From Bacteroidota bacterium (GTDB lineage: Bacteria; Bacteroidota; Bacteroidia; Bacteroidales; VadinHA17): a DNA stretch of 12,787 nucleotides. Positions 7,904-12,787 of the stretch are shown here, piece after piece. The translations under genes and the position numbers were made by a program. The number at the start of each line of letters is the position of its first letter. Within the stretch, counting starts at the first letter, position 1. The notes under the pieces were generated by a model. It had not been told where the DNA came from and searched no databases. It saw only the letters and a program-made list of their open reading frames with translations. Location of the stretch: contig JAKLFN010000036.1 in NCBI GenBank assembly GCA_022711195.1, forward strand, positions 1 through 12,787, in the 5' to 3' direction.

Positions 7904-8256
7904 TTGCAAATCGATGAAATTAGTTTATTTAATAAGTAGCTTACTTCAGCTGTCATTTCTTCAAGCTTCAGGTAGATATCTTTATCAAGATATCCAAGAT
8001 CTTTTGAGAGAAGCAGATGATAGCGTGTTTCCTCAAGGGATCCCCTGGAATTATATAGAAAAGAAACAAATTCCTTATCTGTTCTTTTTGATTTTCCTTC
8101 TACTATATTAGCTGCAATTGAACTTGCCGACCTTCTTAATTGAGTCACCAATCCAAACCTTTCTTCTTCCGGGAAATTATTTGTAATCTTATAAACCTCA
8201 AGTACCAGTGAATGAGATTTCTGCCAGACAATCAAATCTTTCCAGGGATGCGCCAT
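7900..8256 (-). CDS. Four-helix-bundle protein (TIGR02436, 23S rRNA intervening-sequence protein family)
   Basis: Small protein of 118 residues from the ATG at 8256; a TTG extension to 8283 adds nine unconvincing residues. The family pattern is clear: N-terminal WKDLIVWQKSHSLVLEVYK, NNFPEEERFGLVTQLRRSAS, the signature SIAANIVEGKSK, then EFVSFLYNSRGSLEETRYHL and LSKDLGYL in the third helix. Founding members are encoded in 23S rRNA intervening sequences, but many Bacteroidetes copies, like this one, are free-standing. Molecular function is unknown; the fold is a four-helix bundle that oligomerises and is related to the Avd accessory protein of diversity-generating retroelements, though no reverse transcriptase is present here. 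The gene is visibly more A+T rich than its neighbours, sits alone between two inverted repeat arrays inside a same-strand gene set, and overlaps the next start by four bases. It looks like an inserted cassette. Confidence 0.88.
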   Translation of the reverse strand: MAHPWKDLIVWQKSHSLVLEVYKITNNFPEEERFGLVTQLRRSASSIAANIVEGKSKRTDKEFVSFLYNSRGSLEETRYHLLLSKDLGYLDKDIYLKLEEMTAEVSYLLNKLISSICK

Positions 8257-8298
8257 AGAATTTTGTATAATTATGAACTTCAATCTAATTATTTCTCA

Positions 8299-8385
8299 TA
8301 CAGCCTCGCCTCTACAGCCTCTACAGCCTCTACAGCCTCTACAGCCTCGCCTCTACAGCCTCGCCTCTACAGCCTCTACAGCCTC
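8299..8385. repeat. 9-base TACAGCCTC array, inverted relative to the 7719-7862 array
   Basis: Eight copies of TACAGCCTC at 8299, 8313, 8322, 8331, 8340, 8354, 8368 and 8377, with an extra GCCTC pentamer after the first, fifth and sixth copies. On the minus strand this reads GAGGCTGTA with occasional GAGGC doubling. It fills most of the gap between glyS and the four-helix-bundle gene and overlaps the last ten bases of glyS: the glyS stop TAG (8378-8376) is part of a repeat unit. Together with the plus-strand GAGGC array beyond the gene it forms an inverted pair around the four-helix-bundle gene. Confidence 0.95.
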
Positions 8386-9926
8386 TTCAGCAGCGAAACG
8401 ATACTTACTCTTTCGAAAATGATATCTTTCAGCTGTGAAATATTCACCCTTTCCTGCAACATAGAATCACGATACCTGATAGTAACAGTATTATCTTCAA
8501 TAGTCTGATGGTCAATGGTTATGCAATATGGTGTTCCGATAGCATCCTGTCTCCTGTAGCGTCGTCCGATAGAATCCTTGTCGTCGTACTGGCAGTTAAA
8601 TTCGAATTTGAGTTCTTTCATTATCTTTTCAGAAATCTCAGGCAACCCGTCCTTTTTAACAAGGGGCATGACTGCCAGCTTCACAGGCGCAAGTACTGAT
8701 GGAAGCTTAAGGACGATACGGGTATCTGTTGTTCCGTCCTCTTTCTTCAGTTCTTCTTCATGATATGCTGCAGAAATTACCTGCAGGAACATACGGTCGA
8801 CGCCGATCGATGTTTCTATCACAAAAGGAACGTATGATTCGCCTTTTTCAGGATCGAAATACTGCATCTTTTTCCCGCTGTACTGCTGGTGCTGTTTCAG
8901 GTCGAAGTCGGTACGTGAATGTATTCCTTCAACCTCCTTGAATCCGAACGGGAACCTGAATTCTATATCGGTAGCAGCATTAGCATAATGGGCAAGTTTG
9001 GTATGATCGTGAAAGCGGTAGTTCTCTGCACCGAAACCGAGAGACTGATGCCATTTCATCCTGGTGGTCTTCCAGCGGCTGAACCAGTCGAGTTCGCTGC
9101 CGGGCTGTACGAAGAACTGCATTTCCATCTGCTCAAATTCTCTCATTCTGAAAATAAACTGACGGGCAACTATCTCATTACGGAATGCTTTACCGATCTG
9201 TGCAATACCAAAAGGAATTTTCATCCTTCCTGTTTTCTGTACATTCAGGAAGTTCACAAAGATACCCTGGGCTGTCTCTGGCCTCAGGTACACCTTATTT
9301 GCACCTTCTGAGGTCGATCCCATTTCGGTGGCAAACATGAGGTTGAACTGCCGGACATCGGTCCAGTTCCTGGTACCCGATATCGGGCAGACTATCTCAT
9401 TGTCTATAATTATCTGACGGATCTCTGCCAGGTCTGTTTCATTGAGCGCTTTTGAAAACCTTGCATTAAGTTCGTCGATCTTTGCCTGGTTTGCAATGAC
9501 TCTCTGGTTTGTCTCCCTGAATTTCTTTTCATCGAAGGAAGCGCCGAATTTCTCCCTGGCCTTTTCAACTTCCTTATTGATCTTGTCTTCGATTTTTGCA
9601 AGATGTTCCTCTATCAGGACGTCGGCGCGATATCTTTTCTTGGAATCTTTGTTGTCGATAAGCGGATCATTGAACGCGTCGACATGGCCGGAAGCTTTCC
9701 AGATAGTCGGATGCATAAAAATAGCGGAGTCGAGGCCAACGATATTTTCATTCAGGAGGACCATGCTGTCCCACCAGTATTTTTTAATATTGTTTTTCAG
9801 TTCAACGCCGTACTGGCCGTAATCATATACAGCGCTTAGTCCGTCGTAAATTTCACTTGAAGGGAATACATAGCCATATTCCTTACAATGTGCCACCAGT
9901 TTTTTAAAAACATCATCCTGAGCCAT
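8376..9926 (-). CDS. glyS: Glycine--tRNA ligase (class II, alpha2 type)
   Basis: Glycyl-tRNA synthetase of 516 residues, charging tRNA-Gly with glycine in the cytosol (EC 6.1.1.14). It is the single-chain homodimeric form, not the alpha/beta enzyme. Visible landmarks: HPTIWKASGHVDAFNDPL at 72-89, YRADVLIEEH at 99-108, CPISGTRNW at 180-188, FATEMGSTSEGANKVYLRPE at 198-217, motif 2 with AFRNE at 247-251, EQMEMQFFV at 265-273, motif 3 ETSIGVDRMF at 371-380, and a C-terminal anticodon-binding domain from about 410 with GRRYRRQDAIGTPYC at 454-468. The frame can be read back to a TTG at 10025, but those 33 residues span the promoter and repeats, so MAQDDVFKKL at 9926 is the start. The C-terminus SLLKRL matches family ends; its TAG stop lies in the first unit of the 8299-8385 array. 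Confidence 0.97.
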   Translation of the reverse strand: MAQDDVFKKLVAHCKEYGYVFPSSEIYDGLSAVYDYGQYGVELKNNIKKYWWDSMVLLNENIVGLDSAIFMHPTIWKASGHVDAFNDPLIDNKDSKKRYRADVLIEEHLAKIEDKINKEVEKAREKFGASFDEKKFRETNQRVIANQAKIDELNARFSKALNETDLAEIRQIIIDNEIVCPISGTRNWTDVRQFNLMFATEMGSTSEGANKVYLRPETAQGIFVNFLNVQKTGRMKIPFGIAQIGKAFRNEIVARQFIFRMREFEQMEMQFFVQPGSELDWFSRWKTTRMKWHQSLGFGAENYRFHDHTKLAHYANAATDIEFRFPFGFKEVEGIHSRTDFDLKQHQQYSGKKMQYFDPEKGESYVPFVIETSIGVDRMFLQVISAAYHEEELKKEDGTTDTRIVLKLPSVLAPVKLAVMPLVKKDGLPEISEKIMKELKFEFNCQYDDKDSIGRRYRRQDAIGTPYCITIDHQTIEDNTVTIRYRDSMLQERVNISQLKDIIFERVSIVSLLKRL

Positions 9927-9954
9927 AGAATCTTGTATTTCTTTTTGCGGGAAG

Positions 9955-9985
9955 CAAAAGTAAAGCAAAAATGCGTGTTTTACAA
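9955..9985 (-). promoter_or_regulatory. Bacteroidetes-type promoter for glyS
   Basis: On the minus strand, TTG (9985-9983), a 20-base spacer, then TACTTTTG (9962-9955) match the Bacteroidetes primary-sigma consensus TTG...TAnnTTTG exactly in both boxes. Transcription would start near 9948, about 20 bases before the glyS ATG at 9926. The 29-base tandem repeat begins about 40 bases further upstream. I found no comparably clean promoter between glyS and position 1, so it may also serve the downstream genes. Confidence 0.75.
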
Positions 9986-10023
9986 GGCTGGCAGGTTGAA
10001 GAAGGATAATTAGTGAATAAAAC

Positions 10024-10098
10024 AAACCCTATCCCCGACCCTTGGTTCAAAGAAACCCTATCCCCGACCGTTGGTTCAAAAAACCCTATCCCCGACCC
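10024..10098. repeat. 28-29-base tandem repeat, 2.6 copies
   Basis: Units start at 10024, 10053 and 10081 with the shared core AAACCCTATCCCCGACC. The first two continue as (C/G)TTGGTTCAAA; the third breaks after 18 bases into the palindrome at 10096-10123. The core resembles the reverse complement of the GGGTCAGGGAGGGGTTT flank at 10178-10194, so these look like partial, inverted relatives of the palindromic repeat family next to them. No unique spacers, so not a CRISPR array. Confidence 0.9.
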
Positions 10099-10292
10099 TT
10101 CCCCTTAAATGTAAGGGGAAGGGAGGTGGACGGAATTGTAGTTGGTATACACCCCCTCCCCCTTAATTTTAAGGGGAGGGTCAGGGAGGGGTTTAAAAAT
10201 TGCAAGAATGGGAAGGGAGGTGGACGGAATTGCAGTTGGTATACACCCCCTCCCCCTTAATTTTAAGGGGAGGGCCCGGGTGGGGTTCAAAA
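10096..10292. repeat. Left palindromic repeat block (three palindromes)
   Basis: Three imperfect palindromes: 10096-10123 (12-base arms, core CCCCTTAAATGTAAGGGG), 10154-10180 and 10248-10274 (core CCCCTTAATTTTAAGGGG, with one extra C in the left arm). They are joined by a conserved linker, AGGTGGACGGAATTG(T/C)AG then TTGGTATACACCCC, starting at 10124 and 10217. The stretch 10152-10292 recurs as a direct repeat at 10777-10916 on the other side of the DUF559 gene. Hairpins of this strength could act as transcription barriers behind the DUF559 gene, but they lack a following U-tract. Confidence 0.93.
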
Positions 10293-10316
10293 ATTCACAT
10301 CAATAATTTGTATTTA

Positions 10317-10700
10317 TTAGTTGGCGATAAACTTTTTAATCTTAACCACAACATTTTCAATATTCTCCAACTCTTCATTCTTAATTCTTAAAACTCTGAT
10401 TCCGCGTGATAACATTTTTTCATCTCTTTCCTGATCATATTCCTTCCTGGTATCATGTATCTTTCCATCAAGTTCTATTACAACCTGAAGTTCTGCGCAA
10501 TAGAAATCGGCGATATAAAAATCAACCCAATCATTGTCGATCCTGATAAATATGGGGTGCTGACGCAGGAAACGGTAGCCTGAGGTTTTTTTTCTCCTTA
10601 ATACTTCCCAAAGAATTTTTTCAGAAGACGTAGGATTGTTCCGAAGGTCTCGTGCAAGCAATAGTATTCCCATATAATGCCTATAATGAATATGAGACAT
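10317..10700 (-). CDS. DUF559 protein, Vsr/PD-(D/E)XK endonuclease-like
   Basis: Protein of 127 residues of the DUF559 family, a small relative of very-short-patch-repair (Vsr) and other PD-(D/E)XK-fold nucleases; its biochemical activity is not established. Family features in order: LLLARDLRNNPTSSEKILWE at 13-32, GYRFLRQHPI at 41-50, YIADFYC at 62-68 with Asp65, VVIELDGKIHD at 73-83 with Glu76 and Asp78, DQERDEKMLSRGIRVLRIKN at 89-108. All the usual acidic positions are intact, so it is not obviously degenerate. The ATG at 10700 is used; Met10 (MGILLLARDLR) is an alternative. It stands alone between 140-base direct repeats, reads opposite to nadB, and is more A+T rich than both neighbours. 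Its 76-base upstream stretch is very A+T rich with only a near-match to TAnnTTTG. Confidence 0.87.
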   Translation of the reverse strand: MSHIHYRHYMGILLLARDLRNNPTSSEKILWEVLRRKKTSGYRFLRQHPIFIRIDNDWVDFYIADFYCAELQVVIELDGKIHDTRKEYDQERDEKMLSRGIRVLRIKNEELENIENVVVKIKKFIAN

Positions 10701-10776
10701 AAAAATTTTATTCCGATATTAAAATTACACAATTCAGTCAAATAATATACTAAATATTAATGTTTTCCACAGACTG

Positions 10777-10916
10777 CCCCCTCCCCTTAATTTCAAGGGG
10801 AGGGGCCCGGGGAGGGGTTTAAAAAATGCAAGAAGCGGAAGGGAGGTGGACGGAATTGCAGTTGGGATACACCCCTCCCCTTAATTTTAAGGGGAGGGCC
10901 CGGGTGGGGTTCAAAA
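10777..10916. repeat. Right palindromic repeat, direct copy of 10152-10292
   Basis: 140 bases aligning end to end with 10152-10292 (141 bases) in the same orientation, differing at a few scattered positions. It contains palindromes at 10777-10805 and 10872-10898 (core CCCCTTAATTTTAAGGGG, here with matched C and G runs), joined by the same AGGTGGACGGAATTGCAG linker, and ends in GGGCCCGGGTGGGGTTCAAAA-type sequence like the left copy. It ends 68 bases before the nadB start. Confidence 0.93.
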
Positions 10917-10984
10917 CCACGGTGGGCAAAAATCATAATTCTTTCCATTATTGTTATCTTTACCAATCCATAATTATTTCTGAG

Positions 10985-12559
10985 ATGAAAAAACGAACCG
11001 ATTTCCTTGTTATTGGTTCAGGTATAGCAGGACTGACTTTTGCATTAAGAGCATCAAAATTTGGTAAAGTGTCTGTAATTACAAAAGCAGCGCTTGATGA
11101 TACAAACACGAAATATGCACAGGGAGGAATTGCAGCTGTTTTTGCCAAACCCGACAATTTTGAGAAACATATAAAGGATACTCTTGTTGCAGGTGCAGGC
11201 TGCTGCGACGAAGCAGTCGTAAGAATGGTGGTCAGCGAGGCTCCCGACAGGATCAACGACCTTATCGGATTCGGAGTTCCCTTTGATAAAAAAGAGGATG
11301 GCACCTACGACCTGGCCCGGGAAGGAGGTCACTCTGAACACAGGATACTCCATTACAAGGATAAGACCGGGGAGGCCATCCAGGAAACACTTATTGAAAG
11401 GGTCAGGAAAGATCCGAACATAGAAATCTATGAGAACCACTTTGCCATAGAGATACTTACACAGCATCACCTGGGAGAGATCGTCAAACGTAATTATCCG
11501 GGAATAGAGTGCTATGGCGCTTATGTTGCTGATCTTGCAAGCCAGAATGTGATCTCTTTTCTTTCAAAAGTGACTATCGTGGCTACCGGAGGAATTGGAA
11601 ATGTTTACCTCACTACCACAAACCCCGAGATTGCTACAGGCGACGGTATTGCTATGGTTTACAGGGCAAAGGGAACGATCGAGAATATGGAGTTTGTACA
11701 GTTCCATCCAACATCGTTATATGATCCGAACCACCGGCCTTCATTCCTGATTACCGAGGCTCTGCGGGGATTTGGTGCAGTGCTCAAGAATATGCGGGGA
11801 GAACAGTTCATGAACCGTTACGATAACCGCGGCTCACTGGCCCCCCGCGATATAGTGGCGCGCGCCATCGACAATGAAATGAAAATCTGGGGCGACGACC
11901 ATGTGTGGCTCGACTGTACACATCTTAATGCTGATGCTCTCATGGACCATTTCCCCAATGTATACGAACATTGTAAAGCCCGAGGAATAGATATTACTAG
12001 AGATATGATCCCGGTGGTGCCTGTTCAGCACTATTCTTGCGGAGGAATAAAAGTCGATGTCAACGGACAGACTAACATCGACAGGCTTTATGCACTCGGC
12101 GAAGTATCATCAACAGGACTGCATGGTGCAAACAGGCTGGCATCAAATTCACTTATTGAAGCAGCAGTGTATGGTCACCGTGCCGCTATGCATTCAGCAG
12201 GAAGAATTAAAGAATTATCGGTTGAGGAGAGAATACCTGAGTGGGACTATAAAGGAACAACACACCTTGAGGAGATGGTGTTGATTACCCAGAGTATAAA
12301 TGAGGTGCGGATGATCATGAGCAATTATGTCGGTATCGTCCGGTCAGATCTTCGTCTCGAAAGAGCAATGGTACGCCTGGAGATTCTTTACCAGGAAATA
12401 GAGAGCCTCTATAAGCGATCACTTATCTCCAAGAAGATATGCGAGGTGAGAAACCTCATCAATGTAGGATACATAATTATTAAGCACGCAATGGCACGCA
12501 AGGAAAGCATAGGGCTCCATTATTCCATCGACTATCCAAAGAAAACCCTGAACACTTAA
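10985..12559 (+). CDS. nadB: L-aspartate oxidase
   Basis: FAD flavoprotein of 524 residues that oxidises L-aspartate to iminoaspartate, the first step of de novo NAD synthesis (EC 1.4.3.16), used by quinolinate synthase NadA. The N-terminal FAD dinucleotide fold is DFLVIGSGIAGLTFALRA at 6-23, followed by NTKYAQGGIAAV at 41-52. Family landmarks: GGHSEHRILHYKDKTG at 114-129, VATGGIGN at 199-206, FVQFHPTSLY with His241, APRDIVARAI with Arg288, VQHYSCGGI with His349, and LYALGEVSSTGLHGANRLAS at 368-387. A C-terminal helical domain starts near residue 410. Fumarate reductase/succinate dehydrogenase flavoproteins are relatives, but the NTKYAQGGIAA and SSTGLHGANRLASNSL signatures favour NadB. The frame reads back to an ATG at 10826 inside the repeat; the ATG at 10985 fits the family start. 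No nadA or nadC is in the window; the next gene is 22 bases downstream. Confidence 0.96.
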   Translation: MKKRTDFLVIGSGIAGLTFALRASKFGKVSVITKAALDDTNTKYAQGGIAAVFAKPDNFEKHIKDTLVAGAGCCDEAVVRMVVSEAPDRINDLIGFGVPFDKKEDGTYDLAREGGHSEHRILHYKDKTGEAIQETLIERVRKDPNIEIYENHFAIEILTQHHLGEIVKRNYPGIECYGAYVADLASQNVISFLSKVTIVATGGIGNVYLTTTNPEIATGDGIAMVYRAKGTIENMEFVQFHPTSLYDPNHRPSFLITEALRGFGAVLKNMRGEQFMNRYDNRGSLAPRDIVARAIDNEMKIWGDDHVWLDCTHLNADALMDHFPNVYEHCKARGIDITRDMIPVVPVQHYSCGGIKVDVNGQTNIDRLYALGEVSSTGLHGANRLASNSLIEAAVYGHRAAMHSAGRIKELSVEERIPEWDYKGTTHLEEMVLITQSINEVRMIMSNYVGIVRSDLRLERAMVRLEILYQEIESLYKRSLISKKICEVRNLINVGYIIIKHAMARKESIGLHYSIDYPKKTLNT

Positions 12560-12581
12560 CAAAGATTTACACTCTGTACGT

Positions 12582-12787
12582 ATGAATCATCTTGAATCGT
12601 CATTTCCCGGTAAGAACAATGCCTGGAGATATCTGGTAATGCTCCTGGCAATTTTTGCTGCCACAAATACCATTGGAGCGATACCCCTATTAATTACTAT
12701 GGGCATCAAGGCTGCATCTGATCCTGGTGTTATGGGGAGCCTGGCTGCAAATCCCAGTGATCTGAGCTCCCTCGGCATAAATCCGAA
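12582..12787 (+). CDS. Probable CPBP-family intramembrane protease (partial, N-terminus only)
   Basis: The frame is open from an ATG at 12582 to the window edge (68 codons). The translation begins MNHLESSFPGKNNAWRYLVM and has one hydrophobic segment at about residues 17-42 (YLVMLLAIFAATNTIGAIPLL...), then a polar Ala/Ser/Asn-rich stretch. The short FPGKNNxWRY lead before a first membrane helix resembles Bacteroidetes CPBP (Abi-type) intramembrane proteases, but the catalytic motifs would lie outside the window, so the family is a guess. It starts 22 bases after the nadB stop and may be co-transcribed with it. Confidence 0.5.
   Translation, partial: MNHLESSFPGKNNAWRYLVMLLAIFAATNTIGAIPLLITMGIKAASDPGVMGSLAANPSDLSSLGINP

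Larger units (their letters stand above)
7719..8385 (-). mobile_element. Putative four-helix-bundle cassette bounded by inverted GAGGC arrays
   Basis: I group the two opposite-facing GAGGC/GCCTC arrays and the single four-helix-bundle gene between them as one unit of about 670 bases. Supporting points seen directly: inverted orientation of the two arrays, a shared exact 9-mer (7845-7853 against the right-hand units), A+T-richer interior, and position inside an otherwise compact same-strand gene set. There is no transposase, no recognisable target-site duplication and no second copy in the window, so mobility is inference. A passive expansion of short repeats around a resident gene remains possible. 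Confidence 0.4.
10024..10916 (-). mobile_element. Putative DUF559 cassette in REP-like palindromic repeats
   Basis: Grouping of the left repeats, the DUF559 gene and the right direct repeat. The direct 140-base copies, each holding two palindromes and enclosing one small nuclease-like gene, resemble REP sequences around RAYT transposase genes, but with an unrelated protein. What is seen is the arrangement; that the protein acts on the repeats or that the unit moves is inference. No target-site duplication could be identified, and recombination between the direct repeats could delete the gene leaving a single repeat. Confidence 0.4.

Noticed and set aside
7900..8256. Diversity-generating retroelement accessory protein (Avd)
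   Set aside because: The fold is related, but no reverse transcriptase, template repeat or variable repeat is visible, and the sequence fits TIGR02436 better.
7900..8385. 23S rRNA intervening sequence
   Set aside because: No rRNA sequence flanks the gene; glyS and a glycosyltransferase do.
9927..10025. N-terminal extension of glyS to a TTG at 10025
   Set aside because: It covers the promoter boxes at 9955-9985 and reaches into the tandem repeat; the family start is at MAQDD (9926).
10024..10098. CRISPR array from the 28-29-base repeats
   Set aside because: Units are head-to-tail without unique spacers and no cas genes are present.
10154..10274. Palindromes as ordinary rho-independent terminators
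   Set aside because: Strong GC arms but the sequence after them is G-rich without a T-tract in either direction, and the same units recur as a dispersed repeat.
10955..10962. TATCTTTA as a nadB promoter -7 element
   Set aside because: One mismatch to TAnnTTTG and no TTG at suitable distance upstream; too weak to list.
12587..12778. Minus-strand open frame of 63 residues opposite the last gene
   Set aside because: Shadow of the plus-strand membrane protein frame; no features of its own.

Overview
The window looks like a chromosomal segment of a Bacteroidetes bacterium, probably Bacteroidales-like. Three things point there: a single-chain alpha2-type glycyl-tRNA synthetase of about 516 residues, an upstream match to the Bacteroidetes promoter (TTG, 20 bases, TAnnTTTG), and two small gene families (TIGR02436 four-helix-bundle and DUF559) that are common in that phylum. 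This is a judgement from the sequence alone.

Layout. Positions 1-7903, all on the minus strand, hold a tightly packed surface-polysaccharide gene set. In transcription order it is: a glycosyltransferase with a repeat-encoded N-terminus, a PIG-L deacetylase, an ATP-grasp ligase, a HAD hydrolase, two GT4-type glycosyltransferases, a SAM methyltransferase, and a Wzx-like flippase cut by the window edge. Most junctions overlap by 1-23 bases or abut. Upstream, on the same strand, are a four-helix-bundle gene (7900-8256) and glyS (8376-9926), so one transcript from the glyS promoter could cover everything from about 9948 down to position 1. Positions 10024-10916 are a repeat-rich intergenic block holding a DUF559 gene. 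From 10985 rightward on the plus strand lie nadB (L-aspartate oxidase) and the start of a small membrane protein, probably a CPBP protease.

How the genes work together. The polysaccharide genes plausibly assemble, modify (N-deacetylation, ATP-dependent ligation, methylation) and export a surface glycan. glyS and nadB are housekeeping genes.

Most unusual part. glyS is bracketed by two small single-gene cassettes, each tied to its own repeat family. Downstream, the four-helix-bundle gene lies between two arrays of 9-base GAGGC-type repeats in opposite orientation. One array carries the glyS stop codon; the other is translated in frame as the N-terminus of the next glycosyltransferase. Upstream, the DUF559 (Vsr/PD-(D/E)XK-like) gene lies between two 140-base direct repeats, each with two CCCCTTAA-core palindromes, an arrangement reminiscent of REP sequences around RAYT genes. 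I infer that both are small mobile or formerly mobile units. Neither has a recognisable transposase, and mobility is not shown by the sequence.
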